Shown here: in pieces, positions 1 through 10,038 of the stretch
Position numbering within the stretch: the stretch's first letter is position 1
Layout of the letters: every line of letters starts with the position of its first letter
Assembly (NCBI GenBank): GCA_945917985.1
Contig: CAMEIH010000011.1
Coordinates: forward strand, 1-64,000
Direction: 5' to 3'
Length of the DNA: 64,000 nucleotides
Origin: an uncultured Clostridium sp.
GTDB taxonomy: Bacteria > Bacillota > Clostridia > Lachnospirales > Lachnospiraceae
Notes under the pieces: generated by a model
The model's input: only the letters and a program-made list of their open reading frames with translations
Databases searched by the model: none
What the model was told of the DNA's origin: nothing
Translations under genes and position numbers: made by a program

Positions 1-100
1 GGCCGGGGCTAATGTTTCAATTATTTTAGGACATTTTCAAAAATGCTTGACAGCAAAACTTTTCATAAAATTTGTGGTTCCCTTTTTGACAGATTAAGGG

Positions 101-106
101 TATAAT
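101..106 (+). promoter_or_regulatory. Possible -10 element upstream of the Asp23-fakA genes
   Basis: A perfect TATAAT lies 34 nt before the Asp23 start codon. No good -35 sits at the normal distance: the hexamer 17 nt upstream is TTCCCT, and the nearby TTGACA at 86-91 is too close. The first 139 bases contain no gene, and the promoter assignment is tentative. Confidence 0.3.
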
Positions 107-139
107 CAGAATATATGTAAAAATTTAAGGAGGCAGTCT

Positions 140-499
140 ATGAAATCTTCTTCGATGAATACCCATATGGGAAACATTTCTATTGATAATGAAGTAATTG
201 CCCAGTATGCCGGCAGCGTAGCTATGGAATGCTTTGGTATTGTCGGTATGGCTGGCATTAATGTAAAAGACGGACTGGTTAAGTTGTTAAAGATGGATAG
301 CATCACCAGAGGTATTAATGTATCCATTAAAAATAATAAGCTTACACTTAATTTTCATGTTATCGTTGCATACGGTGTAAGTATACTGGCAGTGACCGAC
401 AACCTGATCAGCAACGTCAAATATAAGGTAGAGGAATTTACCGGTATCGAAATCGAAAAAATAAACATCTTTGTTGAAGGTGTTAGAGTGATTGACTAA
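140..499 (+). CDS. Asp23/Gls24 family envelope stress response protein
   Basis: Small 119-residue protein of the Asp23/Gls24 (YloU-like) family. These proteins are linked to envelope stress, and in staphylococci Asp23 sits at the membrane through a partner. The sequence shows the family pattern: an N-terminal stretch with GNISIDNEVIAQYAG, a central GIVGMAG, and a C-terminal VEEFTGIEIEKINIFVEGVRV. It has no signal peptide or membrane segment. The ATG is preceded by AAGGAGG at a 6-nt spacing, which fixes the start. It lies 15 nt upstream of the FakA-like kinase gene; this pairing is common in Firmicutes and suggests cotranscription. The family call is firm, but the exact role in this organism cannot be read from the sequence. 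Confidence 0.9.
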   Translation: MKSSSMNTHMGNISIDNEVIAQYAGSVAMECFGIVGMAGINVKDGLVKLLKMDSITRGINVSIKNNKLTLNFHVIVAYGVSILAVTDNLISNVKYKVEEFTGIEIEKINIFVEGVRVID

Positions 500-514
500 T
501 AGGAGGATATATTT

Positions 515-2173
515 GTGGTTAATACAATCGACGCTAAGTTACTTTCAAAGATGTTCTTAGCTGGTGCAAAAAATTTGGAATCCAAAAAGGAATGGATCAA
601 TGATCTGAACGTTTTTCCCGTGCCGGATGGTGATACCGGAACGAATATGACACTTACCATTATGTCTGCAGCAAAGGAAGTTTCCGGTATGGATGATCCC
701 GACATGCTTTCTTTATGTAAGGCTATTTCTTCCGGATCTCTTCGGGGTGCAAGAGGAAATTCCGGTGTTATCCTGTCTCAGCTCTTCAGAGGTTTCACGA
801 AAGTCATCAGAGAAAAGGACGAGCTTACCATCCCTGTTCTTGCAGATGCCTTTGATAAAGCGGTAGAAACAGCATATAAAGCTGTAATGAAGCCGAAAGA
901 GGGAACAATTCTTACTGTTGCAAAGGGAGCTGCAGAAAAAGCCAGAGAACTTACAAACGATGGATGTGAGGATTTATCCTATTTTTTTGACGAAGTGATC
1001 AAATATGCGGATGAAGTCCTTTTAAAAACACCTGAAATGCTTCCCGTATTGAAGCAGGCCGGTGTTGTGGATTCCGGTGGTCAGGGACTTATGCAGGTGC
1101 TGAAAGGTGCCTACGATGCGTTCCTCGGCAAAGAAATTGATCTGTCAATTCCTGAAGTAACCCATGTGAAGCCTACACAGATGAGCATGGATGCCCAGGC
1201 AGAGGCGGATATCAAGTTTGGATATTGCACGGAATTCATTATCATGTTAACCAGGAATTTCAATATCAAACAGGAAATTGATTTCAAAGAATATCTGGAA
1301 TCAATCGGTGATTCTATTGTCGTTGTTGCAGATGATGATGTTGTCAAAGTACATGTGCATACCAATGATCCCGGTCTTGCAATCCAGAAAGCACTGAAAT
1401 ATGGTGCCCTTTCTAATATGAAGATTGACAATATGCGTTTGGAACATCAGGAAAAACTGTTTAAGATGGAAGAAACCGCAAAGGAGCAGGATGCAGAAGC
1501 AGAAATGCCGCATAAGGATACCGGATTTATCGCAGTATCTGTAGGTGAGGGTATCAATGAGATCTTTAAAGGACTGGGCGTTGATTATATTATTGAAGGT
1601 GGACAGACAATGAATCCCAGTACGGAGGATATGCTGAATGCCATCGACAAAGTAAATGCGGACACCATTTTTGTGCTTCCGAATAATAAAAACATTATTC
1701 TTGCTGCAAATCAGGCTAAAGCAATGGTGGATGATAAGAATATCATAGTCATTCCAACGAAAACAGTGCCCCAGGGAATTACAGCAGTTATCAATTATGT
1801 TCCCGATCTTTCCGCGGAAGATAACGAGGAGACCATGAACGGAGAAATCTCCAATGTCAGAACAGGACAGGTTACGTATGCGGTAAGAGATACTGTGATC
1901 GAAGATAAGGAGATCAGACAGGGCGACTACATGGGAATCGGTGACAAAGGAATTCTTTCCGTCGGTGCCGATGTTGCCGATGTCACATTTGAGATGATTC
2001 GGAATATGATGGATGATTCTCTCGAATTAATCAGTATCTATTATGGCTCAGACGTGGAAGAAGCAGATGCTGAGGAATTAAAGAAAAAAGTGGAAGAAAC
2101 ATACCCGTCATGTGATGTTGAATTACAGTTTGGCGGACAGCCTATTTATTATTATATTGTATCGGCAGAATAA
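515..2173 (+). CDS. fakA: DAK2/DegV-type fatty acid kinase FakA-like protein (YloV family)
   Basis: Cytosolic kinase of the YloV/FakA family. Family members phosphorylate fatty acids carried by a FakB (DegV-type) protein, feeding exogenous fatty acids into phospholipid synthesis. The N-terminal third is a DAK2 nucleotide-binding domain with DGDTGTNM (metal and ATP binding) and GARGNSGVILSQ. The C-terminal part (about residues 320-552) is the DegV-like domain. The length of 552 residues is usual. The start is a GTG preceded by AGGAGG at 501-506. A DegV-family gene occurs 2.2 kb downstream and could supply the FakB partner (inference). The family is clear. The fatty-acid substrate is taken from characterised relatives, since nothing in the sequence proves it. 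Confidence 0.85.
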   Translation: MVNTIDAKLLSKMFLAGAKNLESKKEWINDLNVFPVPDGDTGTNMTLTIMSAAKEVSGMDDPDMLSLCKAISSGSLRGARGNSGVILSQLFRGFTKVIREKDELTIPVLADAFDKAVETAYKAVMKPKEGTILTVAKGAAEKARELTNDGCEDLSYFFDEVIKYADEVLLKTPEMLPVLKQAGVVDSGGQGLMQVLKGAYDAFLGKEIDLSIPEVTHVKPTQMSMDAQAEADIKFGYCTEFIIMLTRNFNIKQEIDFKEYLESIGDSIVVVADDDVVKVHVHTNDPGLAIQKALKYGALSNMKIDNMRLEHQEKLFKMEETAKEQDAEAEMPHKDTGFIAVSVGEGINEIFKGLGVDYIIEGGQTMNPSTEDMLNAIDKVNADTIFVLPNNKNIILAANQAKAMVDDKNIIVIPTKTVPQGITAVINYVPDLSAEDNEETMNGEISNVRTGQVTYAVRDTVIEDKEIRQGDYMGIGDKGILSVGADVADVTFEMIRNMMDDSLELISIYYGSDVEEADAEELKKKVEETYPSCDVELQFGGQPIYYYIVSAE

Positions 2174-2203
2174 AATCTGCGTCACCAGAAATGAATGAAA
2201 AAG

Positions 2204-2230
2204 AAAAGGACGGCGAGAACCGTCCTTTTT
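2204..2230 (+). terminator. Intrinsic terminator-like hairpin between fakA and recG
   Basis: A perfect 10-bp stem (AAAAGGACGG with CCGTCCTTTT) has a 6-nt loop and ends in a short U run. It lies 31 nt after the fakA stop and only 15 nt before the recG start. The ORF-track start of recG (2195) would translate through this hairpin, so that start is unlikely. Confidence 0.75.
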
Positions 2231-2245
2231 GTTAATGAGGGCAAT

Positions 2246-4303
2246 ATGAATTATTCTGATCAAATTACGAGCATCAAAGGTATCGGGGATAAGACCGCAA
2301 AACTGTTTGAAAAAATATCCATTTATACAGTTCGTGATCTTCTTGATCATTTCCCCAGAGATTATGAGGAATTTGGTCCGCCTGTAAAGGCGGCAGAAGC
2401 TCCCCAGGATTTACCTGTAACGCTGGAACTTACTGTTCTTTCCGGTTTTCAGTGGAAAAAGGTAAGACAGCTTTCCATCGGGACAGGGCTGGCGGCAGAT
2501 GATACCGGAAAAGTTTCCATCACATTTTTTAACGCACCTTATTTGAAAAATGTGATCAAAGGCGGCGGCGTATATCTGATGCGGGGAAAACTGAAGAAGG
2601 AACGCGGTATGCTTCATATGGATCAGCCAAAGCTCTATACCTATGAAGAATACCGAAAAATAATGGGTTCTCTGCAGCCGAAATACGGACTTACCTTTGG
2701 GCTTACCAACCATACTGTTGCAAAAGCCATGAAACAGGCGCTAAATGCTGTGAATGAGGAAGAATATCTTCCCGATGAAATCATTAGAGAGTATCAGCTT
2801 GTATCCCGCAGGGAAGCTTATCAGGGCATTCATTTTCCGAAAAGCTATGAAGAGATGTTACGTGCCAGAAAACGTCTTTCCTTTGACGAATTCTTTTTGT
2901 TTTTAATTCAGTTAAGAAAACTGAAAGAAGTGAATGAAGATCAGATTTCCTCTTATCCCATGATAGAGACCGCAGATGCCGGAAGGCTCATGGAAGCGCT
3001 TCCTTATCAGTTGACTTCTGCCCAGCTAAGAGTGTGGGAGGAGATCAAGACTGATCTTGTAAGCGGAAAAAGTATGAATCGGCTTGTGCAGGGAGATGTG
3101 GGATCCGGAAAGACTATTTTGGCCTTTCTCTCTTTACTGATGGCTGTTTCCAACGGTTATCAGGGAGCACTTATGGCGCCCACGGAAATTCTGGCAAGGC
3201 AGCATTATGAGCAGATGATGAAAATGACAGAGAACTATCATTTGCCTTTTAAACCGGTTCTTCTCACAGGCTCTGTTTCAGCTTCAGGCAAAAAAAAGCT
3301 TTATGAAAAAATAGAAACAGGAGAAGCCAACGTGGTCATCGGAACCCACGCGCTGATTCAGGAAAAAGTAAACTACCGTAATCTTGCCCTTGTGATCACA
3401 GATGAACAGCATCGCTTTGGCGTAAAACAGCGGGAGGCATTGAGTGATAAAGGCGGACATGCACATGTGCTTGTTATGAGTGCCACACCCATTCCCAGAA
3501 CACTTGCCATTATTCTCTATGGAGATCTGCATCTGTCCGTAGTGGATGAACTGCCCGCTGACAGACTTCCTATAAAGAACTGTGTGGTAAATACCGGCTA
3601 TCGCAAAAAGGCCTATGAATTTATTGAAAAGGAAGTGGCAAACGGTCATCAGGTTTACGTGATTTGTCCTATGGTAGATGCGAGTGAAGAGACAGACGAC
3701 ATCGAAAATGTGATTGACTATTCCGCTAAGCTTAAAAGTGAACTTCCCGACCGGATTCATGTGGAATATCTTCACGGCAAAATGAAGCCTGCCGAGAAAA
3801 ACAGAATCATGGAAGCATTTTCTGACGGTGATATTGATGTGCTTGTTTCAACAACGGTAATCGAAGTCGGCATCAATGTTCCCAATGCAACGGTAATGAT
3901 GGTTGAAAACGCAGAGCGGTTTGGCCTTGCACAGCTCCACCAGCTCAGAGGAAGGATCGGAAGAGGAAAGAATCAGTCCTACTGCATTTTTATCAGTGGA
4001 AATGACAACCAGAGATCTATGGACAGATTAAAGATTTTGAACCAGTCCAACGATGGATTTTATATAGCGGAAGAGGATTTGAAGCTGCGTGGTCCCGGCG
4101 ATCTGTTCGGTATCAGACAGAGCGGTGTTATGGAATTCAAGATAGCAGATATTTATCAGGACAGTAATCTTCTTAAAAAAATCAGTGTTACTGTGGATCA
4201 TATCTTACAGGAGGACAATGAACTTTCCTCCCCAAAATACTTTTCCGTGAGACAATTTTTGAACCAAAATGCGGTAAATTTTATTGACTTTAGAACAATC
4301 TGA
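2246..4303 (+). CDS. recG: ATP-dependent DNA helicase RecG
   Basis: Superfamily 2 helicase that remodels stalled replication forks and Holliday junctions. From the chosen start it has 685 residues, close to the family norm. The N-terminal wedge/OB region begins with a helix-hairpin-helix-like ITSIKGIGDKTA. The helicase core carries GDVGSGKT (Walker A), DEQH (Walker B), SATPIPRTL, and an arginine-finger region ending in RGRIGRG. The ORF track begins at 2195, but that start lies in front of a terminator hairpin. The ATG at 2246 follows GAGGG at a 4-nt spacing and gives the usual RecG N-terminus. No promoter fits between the hairpin and this ATG, so transcription must read through it or start upstream. 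Confidence 0.95.
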   Translation: MNYSDQITSIKGIGDKTAKLFEKISIYTVRDLLDHFPRDYEEFGPPVKAAEAPQDLPVTLELTVLSGFQWKKVRQLSIGTGLAADDTGKVSITFFNAPYLKNVIKGGGVYLMRGKLKKERGMLHMDQPKLYTYEEYRKIMGSLQPKYGLTFGLTNHTVAKAMKQALNAVNEEEYLPDEIIREYQLVSRREAYQGIHFPKSYEEMLRARKRLSFDEFFLFLIQLRKLKEVNEDQISSYPMIETADAGRLMEALPYQLTSAQLRVWEEIKTDLVSGKSMNRLVQGDVGSGKTILAFLSLLMAVSNGYQGALMAPTEILARQHYEQMMKMTENYHLPFKPVLLTGSVSASGKKKLYEKIETGEANVVIGTHALIQEKVNYRNLALVITDEQHRFGVKQREALSDKGGHAHVLVMSATPIPRTLAIILYGDLHLSVVDELPADRLPIKNCVVNTGYRKKAYEFIEKEVANGHQVYVICPMVDASEETDDIENVIDYSAKLKSELPDRIHVEYLHGKMKPAEKNRIMEAFSDGDIDVLVSTTVIEVGINVPNATVMMVENAERFGLAQLHQLRGRIGRGKNQSYCIFISGNDNQRSMDRLKILNQSNDGFYIAEEDLKLRGPGDLFGIRQSGVMEFKIADIYQDSNLLKKISVTVDHILQEDNELSSPKYFSVRQFLNQNAVNFIDFRTI

Positions 4304-4421
4304 CAGTAAGATATACTTGTATGCTTGTCTTTTAAAAACACAAGATGTTGTATGTTGACAGATACCAAACGACGATATGCTTTGTGAGTCGTCTTATTGG
4401 TCTAAGAAAGGAAAATTATTC

Positions 4422-5282
4422 ATGAGCAAGGTTGCAATTGTAACGGACAGTAACAGTGGTATTACACAATCACAGGGAAAGGAGCTTGGCATTTTTGTCC
4501 TTCCCATGCCTTTTATGATCAATGAAGAGCCATTTCTTGAAGATATTGATTTGACACAGGATGAATTTTATCAAAGACTGGAGGCCGGCGCTGATGTGAT
4601 TACCAGTCAGCCTTCTCCGGAATCTGTTCTCAATTTGTGGGAAGAAATATTAAAGGAGTATGATGAGATTGTTCATATTCCCATGAGCAGCGGATTATCC
4701 GGCTCCTGTCAGAGCGCGATTATGCTTTCAGAGGACTTTGACGGGAAAGTACAGGTCGTGAATAATCAGCGTATTTCCGTTACACAACGGCAGTCCTGTC
4801 TGGATGCAAAGCTTCTTGCAGAAAGAGGAATGAATGCCGTGGAGATCAAGGATTTCCTGGAAAAAGATAAATTCAATTCCAGTATCTACATTATGCTGGA
4901 TACCTTGTATTATCTGAAAAAGGGCGGACGCATCACTCCTGCCGCTGCAGCCATAGGAACACTTTTGAAGCTTAAGCCTGTACTCACGATTCAGGGCGAT
5001 AAACTGGATGCCTTTGCCAAAGCAAGAACTGCCACACAGGGGAAATCCATTATGATAAATGCCATCAGGAATGACATGGAGAACCGATTCGGTGGTGCAC
5101 GCGCGGACAATATCTGGCTCCAGGTTGCCTACACCAAAGACAGAGAGGCGGCAGAACAGTTCAAGGAAGAGCTTTTAAAGGAATTTCCGGGCTTTGACAT
5201 TCAGATGGATCCCTTGTCCTTGAGCGTATCCTGTCACATCGGGCCGGGATCTCTTGCAGTTGCCTGCTGCAAAAAAATTTAG
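4422..5282 (+). CDS. DegV family protein (probable fatty-acid-binding FakB type)
   Basis: 286-residue DegV-fold protein. The N-terminal VAIVTDSNSGI, the SSGLSGSCQSA segment and the LKKGGRI motif are typical of lipid-binding DegV/FakB proteins, which hold a fatty acid for phosphorylation by FakA. The start at 4422 is chosen over the ORF-track ATG at 4377. It has an upstream AAAGGA and gives the canonical N-terminus, whereas the extra 15 residues resemble nothing in the family. The gene stands 118 nt after recG; weak promoter-like hexamers TTGACT and TAAGAT (4284-4312, 17-nt spacer) lie across the recG end. Pairing with the FakA-like kinase upstream is an inference from family knowledge. Confidence 0.85.
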   Translation: MSKVAIVTDSNSGITQSQGKELGIFVLPMPFMINEEPFLEDIDLTQDEFYQRLEAGADVITSQPSPESVLNLWEEILKEYDEIVHIPMSSGLSGSCQSAIMLSEDFDGKVQVVNNQRISVTQRQSCLDAKLLAERGMNAVEIKDFLEKDKFNSSIYIMLDTLYYLKKGGRITPAAAAIGTLLKLKPVLTIQGDKLDAFAKARTATQGKSIMINAIRNDMENRFGGARADNIWLQVAYTKDREAAEQFKEELLKEFPGFDIQMDPLSLSVSCHIGPGSLAVACCKKI

Positions 5283-5297
5283 AAAGAGGTTTTTTAA

Positions 5298-7220
5298 ATG
5301 GCAAAAGAACCAATCTATGATGCCTCCAGCATAACCGTTCTGGAAGGTCTTGAAGCAGTTAGAAAAAGGCCCGGTATGTACATCGGCAGTGTTTCTACCA
5401 AGGGTCTGAATCATTTGATTTATGAAATCGTGGACAATTCTGTAGACGAGCATCTGGCCGGATATTGTGATACCATTAAAGTTACTTTGGAAGCGGATGG
5501 ATCTGCAACCATAGAAGACAACGGACGTGGTATTCCTGTTGGTATGCACGAAAAGGGTGTCAGCGCAGAACGTCTTGTATTTACCACACTTCATGCCGGT
5601 GGTAAGTTTGACAATTCCGCCTATAAAACAAGCGGTGGTCTTCACGGTGTGGGTTCCTCTGTGGTGAATGCACTTTCCACCTATATGACAGTACGGATCA
5701 AGAACGGCGGAAATCTCTATGAAGATAAATATGAGAGGGGAAATCCCACCATAGAACTGATTGACGGACTTCTGCCTGTGATCGGAAAAGCAAAAGGAAC
5801 CGGAACTACCATCAATTTTCTGCCGGATGATACGATTTTTGACAAGACCAGGTTCAAGGAGGATGAAATTAAGAGCAGACTCCATGAGACTGCATACTTA
5901 AATCCGGGACTTACCATTGTTTTTGAAGACAAAAGAAAAGAAGAGACGGAACATCTGGAATTTCATGAGCCTGACGGTATTATCGGATTTATCAAGGATA
6001 TGAATAAGTCTAAGGAAACCCTTCATGACGTGATCTATTTTACGGGCGAAGCGGAAGGAATCACCGTGGAAGGTGCCATTCAGTATGTCAATGAGTTCCA
6101 TGAAAATGTCCTTGGTTTCTGTAATAATATCTATAACTCGGAAGGTGGTACGCATCTGACCGGTTTTAAGACAGCTTTCACGAATATCATCAATACTTAT
6201 GCAAGAGAACTGAATATTCTGAAGGATAAAGACATCAATTTCACAGGTGCCGATGTGCGAAATGGTATGACAGCCGTCATTTCCATCAAACATCCGGATC
6301 CCCGCTTTGAAGGCCAGACCAAGACAAAGCTTGACAATCAGGATGCTGCCAAGGTTGTCAGCAAAGTGACAAACGATGAACTCGTCCGCTATTTTGACAG
6401 AAATCTTGAAACCTTAAAGAATATCATCGGCTGTGCGGAGAAAGCCGCCAAAATCCGTAAGACGGAAGAAAAAGCAAAGACAAATATGCTGACAAAGCAG
6501 AAATTCTCCTTTGATTCTAACGGAAAGCTGGCAAATTGTGAGTCAAAGGATGCCTCCAAATGTGAGATTTTTATCGTAGAAGGAGATTCTGCGGGAGGAA
6601 GCGCAAAAACCGCAAGAAATCGTGCTTTCCAGGCGATTTTACCTATCAGGGGAAAAATCCTGAACGTGGAGAAAGCGAGCATCGATAAGGTCCTTGCCAA
6701 CGCCGAGATTAAGACCATGATCAACGCCTTCGGCTGTGGCTTTTCGGAAGGCTACGGCAATGATTTTGACATAACCAAGCTTCGTTACAACAAGATCATT
6801 ATCATGGCGGATGCGGATGTGGACGGTGCCCATATTTCCAATCTGTTGCTCACTCTGTTTTATCGTTTTATGCCGGAGCTTATTTTTGAAGGCCATGTTT
6901 ATATAGCAATGCCGCCTCTCTATAAGGCAATGCCAAGTAAAGGAGAGGAAGAGTACCTCTATGATGACAAGGCTCTTGAAAAATACCGCAAAAAGCATAA
7001 AGGACCTTTTACGCTGCAGCGATACAAGGGGCTTGGAGAGATGGATGCAAACCAGCTTTGGGAAACCACCTTAAACCCGGAAACCAGAATGCTGAAGCTG
7101 GTAGAAATAGAAGATGCACGTATGGCATCGGAAGTAACAGAACTCCTGATGGGGACTGATGTTCCTCCAAGAAAGGCGTTTATTTATGATCACGCACAGG
7201 ATGCGGAACTGGATATATAA
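5298..7220 (+). CDS. Type IIA DNA topoisomerase, B (ATPase/TOPRIM) subunit, GyrB/ParE family
   Basis: 640-residue ATPase subunit of a type II topoisomerase that passes one duplex through another. The GHKL ATPase motifs are present (VDNSVDEHLAG, DNGRGIPV, GGLHGVGSSVVNAL), followed by the transducer domain and the TOPRIM motifs VEGDSAGGSA and MADADVDGAHI. The C-terminus has the usual EMDANQLWETTLNP segment. It is 18 nt upstream of the matching A subunit. No dnaA, dnaN or recF is nearby, so this is probably the second topoisomerase set of the genome (topoisomerase IV role), although PIRGKILNVEKA looks more like GyrB than ParE. I therefore leave gyrB versus parE open. The start is ATG after AAAGAGG. 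Confidence 0.9.
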   Translation: MAKEPIYDASSITVLEGLEAVRKRPGMYIGSVSTKGLNHLIYEIVDNSVDEHLAGYCDTIKVTLEADGSATIEDNGRGIPVGMHEKGVSAERLVFTTLHAGGKFDNSAYKTSGGLHGVGSSVVNALSTYMTVRIKNGGNLYEDKYERGNPTIELIDGLLPVIGKAKGTGTTINFLPDDTIFDKTRFKEDEIKSRLHETAYLNPGLTIVFEDKRKEETEHLEFHEPDGIIGFIKDMNKSKETLHDVIYFTGEAEGITVEGAIQYVNEFHENVLGFCNNIYNSEGGTHLTGFKTAFTNIINTYARELNILKDKDINFTGADVRNGMTAVISIKHPDPRFEGQTKTKLDNQDAAKVVSKVTNDELVRYFDRNLETLKNIIGCAEKAAKIRKTEEKAKTNMLTKQKFSFDSNGKLANCESKDASKCEIFIVEGDSAGGSAKTARNRAFQAILPIRGKILNVEKASIDKVLANAEIKTMINAFGCGFSEGYGNDFDITKLRYNKIIIMADADVDGAHISNLLLTLFYRFMPELIFEGHVYIAMPPLYKAMPSKGEEEYLYDDKALEKYRKKHKGPFTLQRYKGLGEMDANQLWETTLNPETRMLKLVEIEDARMASEVTELLMGTDVPPRKAFIYDHAQDAELDI

Positions 7221-7238
7221 GAAAGGCTTTGTGAGTAA

Positions 7239-9473
7239 ATGGAAGAGAAGATCATTAAAACAGAATATTCTGAGGTAATGCAGAAATCCTTTATCGATTA
7301 TGCCATGAGCGTTATCATTGCCAGAGCGCTTCCTGATGCAAGGGATGGTCTGAAGCCTGTTCAGCGGCGTACTTTATACGATATGCATGAGCTTGGCATC
7401 CGGTATGATAAGCCTTATCGTAAAAGTGCCCGTATTGTTGGTGATACTATGGGTAAATATCACCCTCATGGAGACAGTTCTATCTATGAAGCTCTTGTTG
7501 TGATGACGCAGGATTTCAAAAAGGGGCTTCCTCTCGTGGACGGTCATGGTAATTTCGGGAATATAGAGGGAGACGGCGCAGCTGCCATGCGTTATACAGA
7601 GGCAAGGCTTTCTCAGGTGACACAGGAAGCATTTCTGTCTGATCTTGATAAAGATGTTGTGGATTTTATGCCAAACTTTGATGAGACCGAAAAGGAACCT
7701 ACCGTTCTTCCTGCTAAGTTTCCCAATCTCCTTGTAAACGGTTCCGAAGGAATTGCGGTCGGTATGGCAACCAGCATTCCTCCCCATAATCTTGCGGAAG
7801 TGATTGATGCTGTCAAAGCCTACATGAAGGATGAAACGATTTCCAATGAAGGTCTTATGAAATATATCAAAGGCCCCGATTTTCCCACAGGCGGAATCGT
7901 GATCAATAAAGACGAGTTAAAACAAATTTATGAAACAGGTGTAGGGAAAATAAAAATCCGCGGCAAAGTGGATGTAGAGAAGGGAAAAGCAGGAAAAACC
8001 TATGTGGTAATCAGTGAAATTCCCTATCCTATGATTGGTGCCAATATCGCTAAATTTCTGATGGATGTAGCTGCTCTTTCCGAGCAGAAAAAGACCATGG
8101 ATATCGTAGATATCACCAATCAGTCCTCCAAAGAAGGAATCCGTATTGTAATTGAACTTAAGAAGGATGCAGACGTTGATAATTTTATCAATATGCTCTA
8201 CAAAAAGACCAGGTTAGAAGACACCTTCGGAGTCAATATGCTTGCCATTGCAGATGGTCGTCCCGAAACTATGAGTCTTAAACAGATCATTAAATGCAAC
8301 GTTGATTTCCAATACGAGGTCAATACCAGAAAATATAATACTCTGCTTCAGAAAGAACAGGAAAAGAAAGAGATTCAGGAAGGTCTGATCAAGGCCTGCA
8401 ATGTGATTGATCTGATCATAGAGATTTTGAGAGGTTCCAAGGATCGTGCCATGGCCAAAGCATGTTTGGTGGAGGGCAAGACGGATGGAATCAAATTTAA
8501 ATTCAAAGAGTCAAAGATCATGGCATCCCAGCTTGCCTTTACGGAAAAACAGGCAAATGCCATTCTCGAAATGCGTTTATACAAACTGATCGGGCTTGAA
8601 CTGGAAGCTCTGATCAATGAACATGAAGAGACCATGGCAAATATCTATCGTTACGAGGATATTCTTTCCAGGCGTGATGCTATGGCTCAGGTAATCATGA
8701 ATGAGCTTGATGATATCAAAAAATCTTATGGCAGACCCAGAAAAACTGTGATAGAAAACATGGCAGAAGCTGTTTACGAAGAGAAAAAGCCGGAAGCAAT
8801 GGATGTTGTATTTTTGATGGACCGTTTCGGCTATGCCAAGACCATCGACACCGCAACTTATGAAAGAAATAAAGAAGCTGCCGATAATGAGAACAAGTAT
8901 GTATTTACCTGTAAGAATACGGGTAAGATATGTGTGTTCACCAACATGGGACAGCTTCACACCATAAAGGTCTCCGATATTCCTTACGGAAAGTTCAGGG
9001 ATAAAGGAATACCCATTGATAATATCAGTAATTACAATTCCGAAAAAGAAATGGTAATTGCTGTCACAAGTCAGACAGATTTAAACCTTTACCGTGTTGT
9101 ATTTGCGACAAAACAGTCCATGCTGAAAATTGTGGACGGTGGTGAATTTGATGTTTCCAAGCGCACCGTTGCTTCCACCAAACTGCAGGATGGCGATGAA
9201 GTCGTAAACGTTACTGTTTTAAATGATCAGAAGGAAATCGTATTACAGTCCGCGGAAGGATATTTCCTCAAGTTTTCTCTGGATGAGATACCGGAAAAGA
9301 AAAAGGGAGCTGTCGGTGTCCGCGGCATGAAACTTGGGCCGAAGGATTTTGTGGAAAATGTTTACTTTACCGGTATTTGGGCAAAGACCATCGAATACAA
9401 AGAAAAGCAGCTGGAGCTTTCCAGATTAAAAGCCGGAAAACGCGACACCAAGGGAACAAAAATCAGAATCTGA
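7239..9473 (+). CDS. Type IIA DNA topoisomerase, A (cleavage) subunit, GyrA/ParC family
   Basis: 744-residue DNA cleavage and religation subunit. The catalytic tyrosine is Y119 in [10 protein letters not shown]. The quinolone-contact positions in [12 protein letters not shown] are Ser80 and Glu84, the residues typical of drug-sensitive enzymes. The tower and coiled-coil region occupies about residues 350-480. The C-terminal 250 residues form a beta-pinwheel that includes a gyrase-like blade sequence ([14 protein letters not shown]) but no canonical GyrA box. The gene is directly downstream of the B subunit. Whether the holoenzyme supercoils or mainly decatenates cannot be settled from the sequence. 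rsmD begins 13 nt downstream, suggesting one long transcript. Confidence 0.9.
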   Translation: MEEKIIKTEYSEVMQKSFIDYAMSVIIARALPDARDGLKPVQRRTLYDMHELGIRYDKPYRKSARIVGDTMGKYHPHGDSSIYEALVVMTQDFKKGLPLVDGHGNFGNIEGDGAAAMRYTEARLSQVTQEAFLSDLDKDVVDFMPNFDETEKEPTVLPAKFPNLLVNGSEGIAVGMATSIPPHNLAEVIDAVKAYMKDETISNEGLMKYIKGPDFPTGGIVINKDELKQIYETGVGKIKIRGKVDVEKGKAGKTYVVISEIPYPMIGANIAKFLMDVAALSEQKKTMDIVDITNQSSKEGIRIVIELKKDADVDNFINMLYKKTRLEDTFGVNMLAIADGRPETMSLKQIIKCNVDFQYEVNTRKYNTLLQKEQEKKEIQEGLIKACNVIDLIIEILRGSKDRAMAKACLVEGKTDGIKFKFKESKIMASQLAFTEKQANAILEMRLYKLIGLELEALINEHEETMANIYRYEDILSRRDAMAQVIMNELDDIKKSYGRPRKTVIENMAEAVYEEKKPEAMDVVFLMDRFGYAKTIDTATYERNKEAADNENKYVFTCKNTGKICVFTNMGQLHTIKVSDIPYGKFRDKGIPIDNISNYNSEKEMVIAVTSQTDLNLYRVVFATKQSMLKIVDGGEFDVSKRTVASTKLQDGDEVVNVTVLNDQKEIVLQSAEGYFLKFSLDEIPEKKKGAVGVRGMKLGPKDFVENVYFTGIWAKTIEYKEKQLELSRLKAGKRDTKGTKIRI

Positions 9474-9486
9474 CAAGGAGAACCGG

Positions 9487-10038
9487 ATGAGAGTAATTGC
9501 AGGGACTGCCAGAAGTTTAAAATTAAAGACACCGGAAGGACAAGGGACAAGGCCTACCACTGACCGAATCAAGGAAACACTGTTCAATATGATACAGATG
9601 ACTGTTCCCGGCAGTATTTTTATCGATCTGTTTTCCGGAAGCGGCGGAATCGGCATTGAAGCGTTAAGTCGTGGTGCAAAGCACGCTTATTTTGTGGAAA
9701 ATGCCAAAGAGGCCATAAGTTGTATTCAGGAAAATCTGGTATTTACAAAATTTACGGATAGAGCTACACTGTTAAAGCAGGATGTTCTGTCGGCATTATC
9801 CATGATCTCGGAAAAGGAAGCCGATATCGTTTTTATGGATCCGCCTTATGAACTGTCCATCGAAGAAAGTGTATTTCATGCACTTGCAGAGCAGAAATAT
9901 ATCACAGAAAACACCGTGATCATTGTTGAAGCAAAGCTTGACAGGAATTTTGACTTCCTGAATGAACTTGGTTTTGAAGTGACCAGGGAAAAAATTTACA
10001 AAACGAACAAGCATGTTTTTTGCAGAAAGGTCAGTTAA
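9487..10038 (+). CDS. rsmD: 16S rRNA (guanine(966)-N(2))-methyltransferase RsmD
   Basis: 183-residue S-adenosylmethionine-dependent methyltransferase that modifies G966 of 16S rRNA in the small subunit. It opens with the family-typical MRVIAGTARSLKLKTPEG and RPTTDRIKETLFN, has the SAM-binding loop DLFSGSGGIGIEALSRGA, and carries the catalytic DPPY in FMDPPYE. AAGGAG precedes the ATG. Its stop codon is immediately followed by the coaD start, the usual arrangement in Firmicutes (ylbH-ylbI). Confidence 0.95.
   Translation: MRVIAGTARSLKLKTPEGQGTRPTTDRIKETLFNMIQMTVPGSIFIDLFSGSGGIGIEALSRGAKHAYFVENAKEAISCIQENLVFTKFTDRATLLKQDVLSALSMISEKEADIVFMDPPYELSIEESVFHALAEQKYITENTVIIVEAKLDRNFDFLNELGFEVTREKIYKTNKHVFCRKVS

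Noticed and set aside
86-91. TTGACA as the -35 of the Asp23 promoter
   Set aside because: It is only 9 nt from the TATAAT at 101-106, too close for a normal promoter, and no -10 match exists 17 nt downstream.
2195-2245. N-terminal extension of RecG in the ORF track
   Set aside because: The extension is encoded by a terminator hairpin, and the family N-terminus begins at 2246.
4284-4312. degV promoter (TTGACT-17-TAAGAT)
   Set aside because: Both hexamers are weak and overlap the recG end; it is mentioned in the gene entry but not listed as a feature.
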